DNA from: JBGAHD01 sp044226395
GTDB taxonomy: Bacteria; Pseudomonadota; Gammaproteobacteria; Xanthomonadales; Ahniellaceae
DNA length: 64,000 bases
Direction of reading: 5' to 3'
NCBI GenBank assembly: GCA_044226395.1
Contig: JBGAHD010000004.1
Location: forward strand, 124,001-188,000
Positions 1 through 8,839 of the stretch are shown piece by piece. The translations under genes were made by a program, and so were the position numbers. The notes under the pieces are model-generated. The model searched no databases. It worked only from the letters and a program-made list of their open reading frames with translations, and was not told where the DNA came from. Each line of letters begins with the position of its first letter. Positions within the stretch are counted from its first letter, which is position 1.

Positions 1-902
1 TCGACCACGGCGTCGAACACTTCATCGGGCCGCAGGCACACGCGCGTGCCGATGCCGCGCAGGCGCAACACCGATTCGCAGTACATGGCCTGCGTGTTGT
101 CGTCCTCGACGATCAGCACGCGGTAGTTGAGATTGCGCTGGTGAGCGATGAGCTCGTCCAGGCGCGTGGCGATGGCCAGGGCCTCGGTGCTTTCCATCAC
201 CGCGTCGGCGCCGGCGCGATGCGCGAACAGCCGGCGCGAGGCGTCGATCTCGGCGCCCACGACCAGGGCGATCAAGCGACCCTTGACCTCGCCGCGCGTG
301 CGCTCGATGTGCTCGAGCAGTTCGGCGAGCTGCGCCATGTCGGCCTGATCCACGACCACGGCATCGGGCGCGCCCGATTCGACCATGGACAAGGCTTGCG
401 CCAAGTCATCGCAGGGCTTCACCACATAGCGGTGTTGACCCAACTGCGCCGCCAGGCCGTGAATCTCGGCCGCGCGGGAGCGCAGGTAGAGAACGATGCG
501 ACGATCTTCGTCATTGGGCGCGACGCGCTGCTTCGCGGCGCGGCCGCCGGTGACTTCGTTATTGAGGCGCGCGATCAGCTCATTGAGGCGCGCGCGCTGA
601 GCATTGGACGGATACAGCCGGCCTTCGACGAAGGTGCACAGATACACCGCGAACTCGACCGCGGGCTCGGCGATGCCGCGCTCGCCCAGGGCTTCGGCGG
701 CGGAGGAAATGCGTTCGATTTCCTCGTATTGCGCCATGGCGGCCATGGCATTCCAGGAACCCGATTGCAGTTCCTTCCACGATTCGACCAGTTCGCGCAG
801 GCGCGACTTGAGTTCGGCCGCGTCGCGTGGCGCGGCCACGGCGGCATCCTCGGCAGTCGATGGCGCGGCGGCCACTGCCTTGGTCTGTTGGATGGGCGTC
901 AT
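1..902 (-). CDS. Response regulator with receiver domains, N-terminal part (cut by window edge)
   Basis: Reading the minus strand from an ATG at 902 gives an open frame of 300 codons that runs off the left edge, so the C-terminus and output domain are not visible. The start reads MTPIQQTKAVAAAPS and follows a G-rich stretch (GCGGGGAC) that could act as ribosome binding site. Residues 1-20 are a low-complexity linker and residues 25-115 a helical region. Residues about 140-240 look like a degenerate receiver fold (AVVVDQADMAQL near the phosphoacceptor position, with no clear acidic pocket). A typical receiver begins about residue 255 (RVLIVEDD, two acidic residues). Tandem degenerate plus genuine receiver domains occur in proteins that end in GGDEF or EAL, but the output domain here is unknown. 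It is divergent from xseA with a 119-bp gap. Confidence 0.75.
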   Translation of the reverse strand, partial: MTPIQQTKAVAAAPSTAEDAAVAAPRDAAELKSRLRELVESWKELQSGSWNAMAAMAQYEEIERISSAAEALGERGIAEPAVEFAVYLCTFVEGRLYPSNAQRARLNELIARLNNEVTGGRAAKQRVAPNDEDRRIVLYLRSRAAEIHGLAAQLGQHRYVVKPCDDLAQALSMVESGAPDAVVVDQADMAQLAELLEHIERTRGEVKGRLIALVVGAEIDASRRLFAHRAGADAVMESTEALAIATRLDELIAHQRNLNYRVLIVEDDNTQAMYCESVLRLRGIGTRVCLRPDEVFDAVV

Positions 903-1021
903 CGGGGTCCCCGCTCTGCCATCGCATTGTCCACGATATCGGCCAGCAGGGAACAGCCGCCTGCGCAGTCGATCACAAAGTTGACAGGGGTTAACATGCG
1001 CGGCCCCGTTCGGCCCAGCCC

Positions 1022-2383
1022 ATGACCCCGGAAACGCCTGACATCGCCAGCCCCAAGCGGGTGCTTACGCCCAGCAGCCTCAATGCCTTGGCGCGGGAGA
1101 CCATCGAACGGGCCTTTCCCCTGGTCCTGGTCGAGGGCGAGCTGTCGAATGTGTCGCGGCCCAGTTCCGGTCACGTGTATTTCACCTTGAAGGATGCCCA
1201 GGCCCAGGTGCGGTGCGCGCTGTTCCGCAACCGGGCGATGTATCTGCGCTTCAAGCCCGCCGATGGCATGCAGGTCCTGTTGCGCGGCAAGGTCAGCTTT
1301 TACGAGCCTCGCGGCGAGTTCCAGTTGATCGTCGATCATCTCGAACCCGCCGGCGAGGGCGCGCTGCGTCGCGAGTTTGAACGATTGAAGGCCAAACTCG
1401 CCAGCGAAGGCCTGTTCGATACGGAACGCAAGAAACCGCTGCCAAAGTTGCCTCGTCGCATCGCTGTCATCACCTCGGCCACGGGCGCCGCGATCCATGA
1501 TGTGTTGTCCGTATGGCGGCGACGCTACACCCTGGCCGAAATCGACATCCTGCCCGTGCCGGTGCAAGGCGCGGGCGCGGCGCGGCAGATCGAAACCATG
1601 CTCACGCGCGCCGATGCCGCGGGTCGCTACGACGTGATCCTGGTCACGCGCGGCGGCGGCTCGCTCGAAGACCTGTGGGAATTCAACGACGAACAGCTCG
1701 CGCGCGCGGCCTCGCGGCTGCGCACGCCCTTGGTCTCGGCGATCGGTCACGAAGTGGACTTCACTTTGCTCGACTTCGTTGCCGATCTTCGCGCGCCGAC
1801 GCCATCGGCCGCCGCCGAACTGATCGCCCCGGCGCTCGCCGAGTTGAATACACAACTTTTGCGACATTTTGACCGCTTGCGCCAGGCCATCGACCGCCGC
1901 TGGCGCACGGCTTCGCAGCGGGTCGACCGGCTGGGCGCGCGCCTGCAAGGCCAGCGACCCTCGCAACGGCTGGCCCTGTCGCGCTCGCGATTGGGCAATT
2001 TGCATCCACGCTTGATCGCGGCCATGCGCGCCCTGCCCGCGCGCGAGCGTCAGCGTCTGTTGACCTTGCGCGCGCGACTGGCCGCGCTCGATCCCGCGCA
2101 ACGCCTGCGTCGATTGCGCGATCGCCTGCAATCCCTGCAAGCCCGTCAGGCGCGCGCGATCGCGCAGCGCTTGCAGCAAGCCCGCGCGCGCGGCACCGAA
2201 CTCGCGCGCACGCTGCACGCGGTCGGCCCGCTGGCGACGCTCGATCGCGGCTATGCCTTGATTCGCGACGAACACGGCCGCGTCGTGCGCGCGGCCGGCG
2301 ATGTCGCGGTCGATCAGATCGTCGAGGCCACGCTGGCCGAAGGCCAGTTGCGCCTGCGCGTGCTTGCGCGCGACCCGGAGTAA
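1022..2383 (+). CDS. xseA: Exodeoxyribonuclease VII large subunit
   Basis: This is the large, catalytic subunit of exonuclease VII, which with XseB degrades single-stranded DNA into short oligonucleotides. It is 453 residues, the usual length for the family. Residues about 14-110 form the OB-fold nucleic-acid-binding domain (VEGELSNVSRPSSGHVYF is the family signature). Residues about 125-330 form the catalytic region with LPRRIAVITSATGAAIHD and TRGGGSLEDLWEFNDE. The arginine- and glutamine-rich C-terminal half is predicted to be long helices. The ATG at 1022 directly precedes the conserved N-terminal region. No xseB is adjacent. The gene converges on the DUF3291 gene, with only 7 bases between the stops. 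Confidence 0.97.
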   Translation: MTPETPDIASPKRVLTPSSLNALARETIERAFPLVLVEGELSNVSRPSSGHVYFTLKDAQAQVRCALFRNRAMYLRFKPADGMQVLLRGKVSFYEPRGEFQLIVDHLEPAGEGALRREFERLKAKLASEGLFDTERKKPLPKLPRRIAVITSATGAAIHDVLSVWRRRYTLAEIDILPVPVQGAGAARQIETMLTRADAAGRYDVILVTRGGGSLEDLWEFNDEQLARAASRLRTPLVSAIGHEVDFTLLDFVADLRAPTPSAAAELIAPALAELNTQLLRHFDRLRQAIDRRWRTASQRVDRLGARLQGQRPSQRLALSRSRLGNLHPRLIAAMRALPARERQRLLTLRARLAALDPAQRLRRLRDRLQSLQARQARAIAQRLQQARARGTELARTLHAVGPLATLDRGYALIRDEHGRVVRAAGDVAVDQIVEATLAEGQLRLRVLARDPE

Positions 2384-2390
2384 GCCGCGC

Positions 2391-2882
2391 TCACAGCGCG
2401 AGGCATTCGTCGTTGAAGCCCAGCACGCGCGCCCGCGCGTCGGGCGGCGCGTGCGCATCGCGGAAGGTGAAGGCGTGTTCGCTCGGGCCATGAGCGCGCA
2501 AGTGTTCGAGACGCTCGATCGCCTCGGCCAGCGTCGGCCGATGACCGCTCGGCACCCACCACAAGACCGTGTGCGCCTCGCGCATGCGTTCGAACCACTC
2601 GTGGCGCCGGCGCATGATCTCGATGTGCGCGGTCTTGAACACGTAGTGATGCAGCGCTTCGACGTCGCGCCAGGTCGACATGTTCACCAGGGTCTTGTCG
2701 TCCAGCGGGCGATAGTCCGTGGCGTCGTTGCCCTCGCCCCTCAATCGCCAGACGAACCCCGGCGATTGCTCGGCCAGGGCGTTGATGCGATCGAGATTGG
2801 CCACGAAATCGGCCATCGTCGGTGAATCCAGCGGTTCCTTCATCACCGCGATGTTCAATTGCGCGAGGTCGTGCTTGGCCAT
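2391..2882 (-). CDS. DUF3291 family protein
   Basis: A 163-residue cytoplasmic protein with no signal peptide. The opening (MAKHDLAQLNIAVMKEPLD), the central LVNMSTWRDVEALHHYVF stretch and the following HxEWFERM and WWVPSGHRPTLAEA motifs are those of DUF3291, a dimeric alpha/beta-barrel-type family distantly related to antibiotic-biosynthesis monooxygenases. The biochemical role of the family is not established. The start at 2882 has a good GGGAGAG ribosome binding site. It lies downstream of the FHA gene on the same strand with a gap of about 100 bp, so co-transcription is possible but not shown. Confidence 0.85.
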   Translation of the reverse strand: MAKHDLAQLNIAVMKEPLDSPTMADFVANLDRINALAEQSPGFVWRLRGEGNDATDYRPLDDKTLVNMSTWRDVEALHHYVFKTAHIEIMRRRHEWFERMREAHTVLWWVPSGHRPTLAEAIERLEHLRAHGPSEHAFTFRDAHAPPDARARVLGFNDECLAL

Positions 2883-2984
2883 GGTCTCTCCCGGTGGGCG
2901 CGGACAACGCGAATCGCCGCGCGGTCTCGCGTTCGCGAATCATGGAAGTGTGGGCGGGACCGTCGCGCGCAAGGGCGCGGCGAC

Positions 2985-3428
2985 TCAGTGCTGATCGGGG
3001 TCGAGGACCTTGCGGGTCATGGTCGCGATCGGCATTTCGGTGGTCACGCGCGGCTTTCGCATCTCGCGCGTGGCGTCGGGCGGCGTGTCATCGGCCACTT
3101 CATCGATCTCGAACCGCAGGGCCGGGCCGCTGGCGCCGAACTTGATCTCATCGCCCGAGCACAGCAGCACGGCGCTGGCGATGCGGCGACCGTTGACATA
3201 GGTGCCATTGCTCGACAGCAGATCGAACAGACGGAACATGTGCGGGTCTTCCGGCGCCCACTCCAGCATGGCGTGGTTGCGGCTGACCACCGCCTCCTCG
3301 GTCGGATGAAAGCGCACGTCGCAACGCGGATCGCGGCCGAACGACAGCCCCTGGAAGCGTTCCACGGGATAAACCTCGACGCGGCCCTCGCGCCGACCCG
3401 TCAGGAAATGAAGACACACACGCCGCAT
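2985..3428 (-). CDS. FHA domain protein
   Basis: A 147-residue protein consisting almost entirely of one forkhead-associated domain, a phosphothreonine-binding module. The diagnostic motifs are visible in order: SFGRDPRCDV (about residues 29-38), SRNHAMLEW (about 49-57) and SSNGTYVNGRRI (about 72-83). The C-terminal tail is short and polar, ending in DPDQH. There is no fused transcription or secretion domain, so it probably acts as an adaptor for a Ser/Thr-kinase or as part of another complex. No kinase gene is in the window. Confidence 0.9.
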   Translation of the reverse strand: MRRVCLHFLTGRREGRVEVYPVERFQGLSFGRDPRCDVRFHPTEEAVVSRNHAMLEWAPEDPHMFRLFDLLSSNGTYVNGRRIASAVLLCSGDEIKFGASGPALRFEIDEVADDTPPDATREMRKPRVTTEMPIATMTRKVLDPDQH

Positions 3429-3696
3429 GCCGCCCCCGCTCGCCGAGCCGCTAGCCTAGCCCAAGCGCGCGTGCCCGCAATCAATTCGGCCGACCGACGG
3501 TCAGCTCGAAGTCGCGCGCGGTGTGTTGACGCTTTCGAGAGCCGGCGATCAGAATCGGCTCGTCGCGTCATGCGCGCGCGTCGGTCGCGCGAATCACACG
3601 GCGATGACGGTCGCGACGGCTCGGGGAAACGCCGCGCGACCAGGGGACGCCGCTCGCGCGGCGCCGCGTACCGCCACCACCAGGAAAGCATCCGCG

Positions 3697-5337
3697 ATGA
3701 AGGCATCCGATCTGTTCGTCAAGGCACTCGAAGCGGAAGGCGTGCAATATGTCTTCGGCATTCCCGGCGAGGAAAACCTCGACCTGCTGGAATCGCTGCG
3801 CACCAGCAATATCAAACTGATCCTGACGCGGCACGAGCAAGGCGCGGGCTTCATGGCCGCGACCTATGGTCGGCTGACCGGCAAGGCCGGCGTGTGCCTG
3901 GCCACGCTCGGTCCCGGCGCCACCAACTTCGTCACCGCCGCGGCCTACGCGCAGCTCGGCGCCATGCCGATGCTGATGATCACCGGCCAGAAGCCGATCA
4001 AGGTCAGCAAGCAGGGGCATTTTCAGATCGTCGACGTGGTCGCGATGATGCAGCCGCTGACCAAGTTCACCAAGCAGATCATCTCGGCCGACAATATTCC
4101 CGCGCGCGTGCGCGAGGCTTTTCGTCGCGCCGAGGAAGAACGCCCCGGAGCCACGCACCTGGAACTGCCCGAGGACATCGCGCACGAAGACACCGACGCG
4201 ATCCTGATCAAGGCCAGCTATCACCGCCGTCCGGTCGCCGATGAAAAGGCCGTGGCGCGCGCGGTCGACGCCATTCTCGCGGCCAAGCGCCCGATCCTGA
4301 TGGTCGGCGCCGGCGCCAATCGCAAGAGCTCGGCCAAGATGCTGCGCGAGCTGATCGAGAAGACCGGCATTCCTTTCTTCACCACGCAGCTCGGCAAGGG
4401 CGTGGTCGACGAGACCCATCCGCTGTGGCTGGGCAATGCCGCGCTGTCGGACGGCGATTTCGTGCATCGCGCGCTGGAGAACGCCGACTGCATCATCAAT
4501 GTCGGTCACGACGTGATCGAGAAGCCGCCGTTCTTCATGCGCCGCGGCCTGCGCACGGTGATTCACATCAACTATTTCACCGCCGAGGTCGACACGGTCT
4601 ATTTCCCGCAGATCGAAGTCACCGGCGACATCGCCAATTCCGTGTGGCGCCTCAAGCAGGCGCTGAGCCCGCAGAAGCACTGGGACTTCGCCTACTTCGA
4701 TCGCGTGCGCGAACACTTGCTCGCGCATTTGCGCCAAGGCGCGGACGACGAGCGTTTTCCCATTCACCCCGTGCGCCTGGTGCAAGTGATGCGCGAGGAA
4801 ATGGCCGCCGACGGCATCGTGTGCCTGGACAATGGCATGTACAAGATCTGGTTCGCGCGCTACTACCGCTGCCGCGAGCCCAACACCTTGTTGCTCGACA
4901 ACGCGCTGGCGACCATGGGCGCGGGCTTGCCCTCGGCGATGGCGGCGAAGATGGTGCACCCCGATCGCAAGGTCGTGGCGGTGTCGGGCGATGGCGGCTT
5001 CATGATGAATTCGCAGGAACTCGAAACCGCGGTGCGCTTGAACCTCAACATCACCCAGATCGTGCTGCGGGACAACGCCTACGGCATGATCAAGTGGAAG
5101 CAAGCCAACATGCACTTCGCCAATTTTGGCATGGACATGGGCAACCCCGATTTCGTGAAGTACGCCGAGGCCTATGGCGCGCGCGGTCATCGTCCCGCGT
5201 CGGTGGCGCAGTTCCGCGAGATGCTCAAGCACTCGCTGGAAACGCCCGGCGTGGATCTGATCGACCTCGCCATCGATTATTCCGACAACGATCGCGTGCT
5301 CAACCGCGAGATCAAGGAACTTTCCGCGCAAGTCTGA
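3697..5337 (+). CDS. Acetolactate synthase large subunit (ThDP enzyme)
   Basis: A 547-residue thiamine-diphosphate enzyme of the acetolactate synthase/acetohydroxyacid synthase family, which condenses pyruvate with a second 2-oxoacid. The N-terminal FGIPGEENLDL carries the catalytic glutamate. LGPGATNFVTAAAYAQL and the GDGGFMMNSQELETA...DNAYG block (ThDP/Mg2+ motif, about residues 432-465) are intact. I chose the ATG at 3697 because the conserved domain begins right there and AGGAAA lies about 10 bp upstream; in-frame starts from 3523 would only add a low-complexity arginine-rich leader. No small regulatory subunit gene (ilvN) is nearby. The gene is followed after 25 bp by an aldehyde dehydrogenase. 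A catabolic AlsS-like role or a related carboligase is therefore as likely as branched-chain amino-acid synthesis. Confidence 0.88.
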   Translation: MKASDLFVKALEAEGVQYVFGIPGEENLDLLESLRTSNIKLILTRHEQGAGFMAATYGRLTGKAGVCLATLGPGATNFVTAAAYAQLGAMPMLMITGQKPIKVSKQGHFQIVDVVAMMQPLTKFTKQIISADNIPARVREAFRRAEEERPGATHLELPEDIAHEDTDAILIKASYHRRPVADEKAVARAVDAILAAKRPILMVGAGANRKSSAKMLRELIEKTGIPFFTTQLGKGVVDETHPLWLGNAALSDGDFVHRALENADCIINVGHDVIEKPPFFMRRGLRTVIHINYFTAEVDTVYFPQIEVTGDIANSVWRLKQALSPQKHWDFAYFDRVREHLLAHLRQGADDERFPIHPVRLVQVMREEMAADGIVCLDNGMYKIWFARYYRCREPNTLLLDNALATMGAGLPSAMAAKMVHPDRKVVAVSGDGGFMMNSQELETAVRLNLNITQIVLRDNAYGMIKWKQANMHFANFGMDMGNPDFVKYAEAYGARGHRPASVAQFREMLKHSLETPGVDLIDLAIDYSDNDRVLNREIKELSAQV

Positions 5338-5362
5338 GCGCGTCCGCGCGCTGGAGCCGATC

Positions 5363-6796
5363 ATGCTGAAGCCGACGTATCCGTACTACCTCGCCAACGA
5401 GGCCGTGTTCGCCAACCAGGAGTTGGAGGTCACCGACAAGTACTCCGGCGCCGTCGCCACGCGCGTGGCGCAGGCCGACCCCAAGGCCATCGATGCCGGC
5501 ATCGCCGCCGCGGTCGCCGCGGCCGATGCCATGCGTCGCTTCCCGCCGCACAAGCGCCAGGCCGTGCTGATGCATTGCGTGCGCCGCTTCACCGAGCGCG
5601 CCGAGGAAATCGCGCAAGCCTTGTGCGTGGAAGCGGGCAAGCCGATCAAGGATTCGCGCGGCGAAGTCTCGCGGCTGATCGACACCTTCCGCGTCGGCGC
5701 CGAAGAATCCGTGCGCATCGGCGGCGAAGTGATGAATCTGGAGATCTCCGCGCGCGCGCAAGGCTATCGCGGCATGTGGAAGCGCGTGCCGATCGGCCCG
5801 TGTTCCCTGATCAGCCCGTTCAACTTTCCCTTGAACCTGGCCGCGCACAAGATCGCGCCGGCGATCGCCGCGGGTTGCACCTGGGTGATGAAGCCGGCCT
5901 CGCGCACGCCGATCGGCGCGCTGATCATCGGCGAAGTGCTGGCCGAAACTGATTTGCCCAAGGGCGCGTTCTCGATTCTGCCCGCGCATCGCGACGGCGC
6001 GGATCTATTCACCACCGATCCGCGCCTGAAGCTGTTGTCATTCACCGGCTCGCCGGGCGTGGGCTGGGATCTGAAGGCGCGCTGCGGCGCCAAGAAGGTC
6101 GTGCTCGAACTCGGCGGCAATGCCGCTTGCATCGTCGATCGCGATCAGGCCGATCGCCTCGACCATGTGGTGCAGCGCCTGATCTTCGGCGGCTTCTATC
6201 AATCGGGCCAGAGCTGCATTCACGTGCAGCGCGTGCTGATTCACGCCGATCTCTATGACGAAGTGAAGAAGCGCTACGTCGCCGCCGCCAAGGCACTGAA
6301 GATGGGCGACCCCAAGCACGAAGACACTTTCATCGGCCCGATGATCAGCGAATCCGAAGCACGTCGTCTGCACGACTGGATTCAAAAAGCCGCCGCCGCT
6401 GGCGGCAAGATCCTGTGCGGCGGCAAGCGCGAAGGCGCCATGCTCGAAGCCACGATCATGGAAGACGTGCCGAAGGACCAGCCGCTGGTGTGCGAAGAAG
6501 CCTTCGGCCCCGCCGTAGCGATTTCCAAATACACCGATTTCGACAAGGCGCTCGCCGAAGTCAACGACACCAAGTTCGGCCTGCAAGCCGGCATCTTCAC
6601 CGACGACATCCACAAGGCCATGAAAGCCTGGGACGAACTCGAAGTCGGCGGCGTGCTCATCGGCGACGTGCCGAGCTTCCGCGTCGACAACATGCCCTAT
6701 GGCGGCGTCAAGGATTCCGGCCTCGGCCGCGAAGGCGTGAAGTTCGCGATCGAGGACATGACCGAGATTCGGTTGATGGTGGTCAAGGATCGGTGA
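5363..6796 (+). CDS. NAD(P)-dependent aldehyde dehydrogenase
   Basis: A 477-residue member of the aldehyde dehydrogenase superfamily, oxidising an aldehyde to an acid (or acyl-CoA) with NAD(P)+. The catalytic cysteine is C285 in SGQSCIHVQR. The general-base glutamate is E249 in VVLELGGN. The Rossmann SFTGSPGVG motif and the oxyanion asparagine of SPFNFPLNL are present. The C-terminal MPYGGVKDSGLGREG signature is intact. The gene starts 25 bp after the acetolactate synthase, so the two almost certainly form one operon and may act on consecutive or linked substrates. The substrate cannot be deduced from sequence alone. Confidence 0.93.
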   Translation: MLKPTYPYYLANEAVFANQELEVTDKYSGAVATRVAQADPKAIDAGIAAAVAAADAMRRFPPHKRQAVLMHCVRRFTERAEEIAQALCVEAGKPIKDSRGEVSRLIDTFRVGAEESVRIGGEVMNLEISARAQGYRGMWKRVPIGPCSLISPFNFPLNLAAHKIAPAIAAGCTWVMKPASRTPIGALIIGEVLAETDLPKGAFSILPAHRDGADLFTTDPRLKLLSFTGSPGVGWDLKARCGAKKVVLELGGNAACIVDRDQADRLDHVVQRLIFGGFYQSGQSCIHVQRVLIHADLYDEVKKRYVAAAKALKMGDPKHEDTFIGPMISESEARRLHDWIQKAAAAGGKILCGGKREGAMLEATIMEDVPKDQPLVCEEAFGPAVAISKYTDFDKALAEVNDTKFGLQAGIFTDDIHKAMKAWDELEVGGVLIGDVPSFRVDNMPYGGVKDSGLGREGVKFAIEDMTEIRLMVVKDR

Positions 6797-6843
6797 GTTC
6801 GCGCGAAGCACGAAGGTGAAGCTAAGACCGCAAGGACGGCGGA

Positions 6844-7875
6844 GTGATTAAGGGATTCGGTGTTGCGTGGATGTTGTGCATGGCCTTAGGCGGTATCGCC
6901 GCCGGGGCCTTGGTCTTCGCGGTCGCGCCGTCGCGGGAAGCTGGCGCGACGCGCGGCGAATCCGCGCCTGATCTCGCGCGAGACGATCCCTGGCGCAAGC
7001 TGACGTCTTCATTGGAGACACCCGCCGAATCCAAAGCGGTCACCGAGCAGGCGCCAAGCCAGTCGCGAATCGCGCCTCCACTCGCGCGCTATGAACGCGG
7101 CGCGCCCATGCCAGCTGTTCTCGATACCACCTCATTCCAGGAATGGCTTGCCGCCGCGCGCGCGGGTGATGGCACGGCGGCGCGCTGGGTCCACGATGCG
7201 CTGAGATCGTGCGAACGTCTGCCGCAATCGGCCGAGGAACTCGAAAAGAGTGCCAATAGTCGCGTCAATCTCGCGCTCTCCTTCGTCAAGGAGATTCGCG
7301 CGCAAGCGATCGCGAAAGGCGAAAAAGTGCCGGACATTCCCCTGCCCAATACCGAAGAGATCGTCAACGACGAGATGCGCGCCGAACTTGATCGCGCGCG
7401 ACGTTGCGAGGGCATTCCCCGCGCCACGCCCGACGAGATCTTGCAATGGCTCGAGCGCGCCGCCGATCTCGGTGACCCCGACGCGCGACTGCGGTACGGC
7501 ATGGAAGCAATTCACGCCAAGGCCTGGCTCGCGCCACCGTCCGAGCTGCCGCCGATCAAGCGACGACTGCTCACGCATTTGCGCGACAGCCTCGCCGAGC
7601 ACGACCCGCGCGCGCTGCAAGCGATCGCGGAAGTCTTCGACAAGGGCATTTTCGCCGAACCTTCGCCGGCCGAGGCCTATGCCTACTATCACGCCTTCAC
7701 ACGCGCGCATGTCCCCGATGAGGCCATGCCCTGGCTGCGCCGCACGTTTTTCCAGCCACCGCCGAATCGCTGGGTGAAAGTAAGAATGGGAGCACTGGCG
7801 GAGAAACTCACGCCCGAGCAACTGGCCGCGGCACGCGCCAAGGGCGAACGCCTGTACGCGAGCTGCTGTTCATGA
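6844..7875 (+). CDS. Membrane-anchored protein with Sel1/TPR-like helical repeats, hypothetical
   Basis: A 343-residue protein I do not recognise as a named family. A GTG at 6844 follows AAGGACGGCG and is used here; an in-frame ATG at 6871 is an alternative. Residues about 6-28 are hydrophobic, giving an N-terminal membrane anchor or uncleaved signal. The rest should be periplasmic: a proline-rich linker, then helical segments such as ADLGDPDARLRYGMEAI and IAEVFDKGIFAEPSPAEAYAYYHAF. These look like degenerate Sel1 repeats (G-D/N-x-x-A...A-x-x-Y). The stop overlaps the next gene's start by 4 bases (ATGA), and that gene encodes a paralogue. Confidence 0.7.
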   Translation: MIKGFGVAWMLCMALGGIAAGALVFAVAPSREAGATRGESAPDLARDDPWRKLTSSLETPAESKAVTEQAPSQSRIAPPLARYERGAPMPAVLDTTSFQEWLAAARAGDGTAARWVHDALRSCERLPQSAEELEKSANSRVNLALSFVKEIRAQAIAKGEKVPDIPLPNTEEIVNDEMRAELDRARRCEGIPRATPDEILQWLERAADLGDPDARLRYGMEAIHAKAWLAPPSELPPIKRRLLTHLRDSLAEHDPRALQAIAEVFDKGIFAEPSPAEAYAYYHAFTRAHVPDEAMPWLRRTFFQPPPNRWVKVRMGALAEKLTPEQLAAARAKGERLYASCCS

Positions 7876-8765
7876 GTCACGAGCGACGAACCTTGAGGTG
7901 GCCCTTTGCCGTGATGAGTTTCATCGCCGTGGCGGTGCTCACGTATGCCGCGCTCGCGTGGTTCACGCCACGGGCTTCGACCGAGCACGTCGTGAACAAG
8001 AAGCCGGAGACGTATTCGGCTCAATCAACCACGGCTGCCGCGCCACCCAGCAGCAGCGCGCGCGCGGCACCCAGCACCACGCCGCCTTGGCCCACGCCCA
8101 CGCTAGAACTGACGCTCGACGCCTCGATACCCTGGATGAATGCGCTGCAAGCCCGCGCCGAAGCCGGCGATCTCGAGGCACGCGCGGTCGTATTGCGCGC
8201 TCAGATTCCGTGCATGCGGCCGGTGCTGAGCGACGAGGAGATCGACAGCCGCGCCAAGGCCATGCTGCACGAGGACGAATGGTCGACCCTGCCGCCACAA
8301 CTCATTGAGCAACGCAATAGTCTCGCGCAGGGCACGCGCGACCGATTGCTTCGCGAGCGCGCGCAGTGTCAAGCCGCGCCACCGATCGACCGCGCGCGAT
8401 TTCTCGCGCAACTCACCGAGGTGCTGCGGGAAGTCGACGTCGACTGGTTCGACAATGCCTTCAATCAAAGCATCGTCGGCGATGATGCCTTTGCCGTCGT
8501 ACGACACGCCGAACGGCTGGTCGTCTTGCAAGCGGTCTATCGCGCGCAACTGGATCGGCGCATCGCCTCGGGCGAGCTTAATGCCCTGCGCGTGCTGGCC
8601 AATGCCCTCGACACGGGCAATGCGTTCCCCGTGGACCGTTCGGCGGCATCGGCCTATCGCTATGCCCTGTCCTTGGTGACGCCTGACGCGGTGCCCGTCG
8701 AGCCCGAGAACGAGGATGCCCGCGTTCTGGGCGCCGAGATCGCGCGGCGCTTCCGTCAGCGCTGA
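7872..8765 (+). CDS. Membrane-anchored hypothetical protein, paralogue of the preceding gene
   Basis: A 297-residue protein of unknown function, translationally coupled to the previous gene through an ATGA overlap. A membrane segment covers residues about 11-31. It is followed by an alanine/serine/proline-rich linker and a helical domain. The same plan appears in the upstream protein: a short WMNALQARAEAGDLEARAVV block with a Sel1-like repeat signature, a conserved cysteine soon after, a central helical region, then LRVLANALDTGNAFPVDRSAASAYRYALSL, which matches a degenerate Sel1 repeat. Both proteins probably face the periplasm. A duplication is the simplest explanation. Confidence 0.68.
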   Translation: MSHERRTLRWPFAVMSFIAVAVLTYAALAWFTPRASTEHVVNKKPETYSAQSTTAAAPPSSSARAAPSTTPPWPTPTLELTLDASIPWMNALQARAEAGDLEARAVVLRAQIPCMRPVLSDEEIDSRAKAMLHEDEWSTLPPQLIEQRNSLAQGTRDRLLRERAQCQAAPPIDRARFLAQLTEVLREVDVDWFDNAFNQSIVGDDAFAVVRHAERLVVLQAVYRAQLDRRIASGELNALRVLANALDTGNAFPVDRSAASAYRYALSLVTPDAVPVEPENEDARVLGAEIARRFRQR

Positions 8766-8839
8766 CCGTCAGCGAATCGTTCGTCCCCATCACCCGCGCG
8801 GTTGTCCCCGCCCCGCGCCAACCGCTAGTCTCGCTCGCC

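Noticed and set aside
899..2491. Long minus-strand open frame opposite xseA
   Set aside because: Antisense shadow in GC-rich DNA: arginine/glutamine-rich and without any family motif, while the plus strand is a complete xseA.
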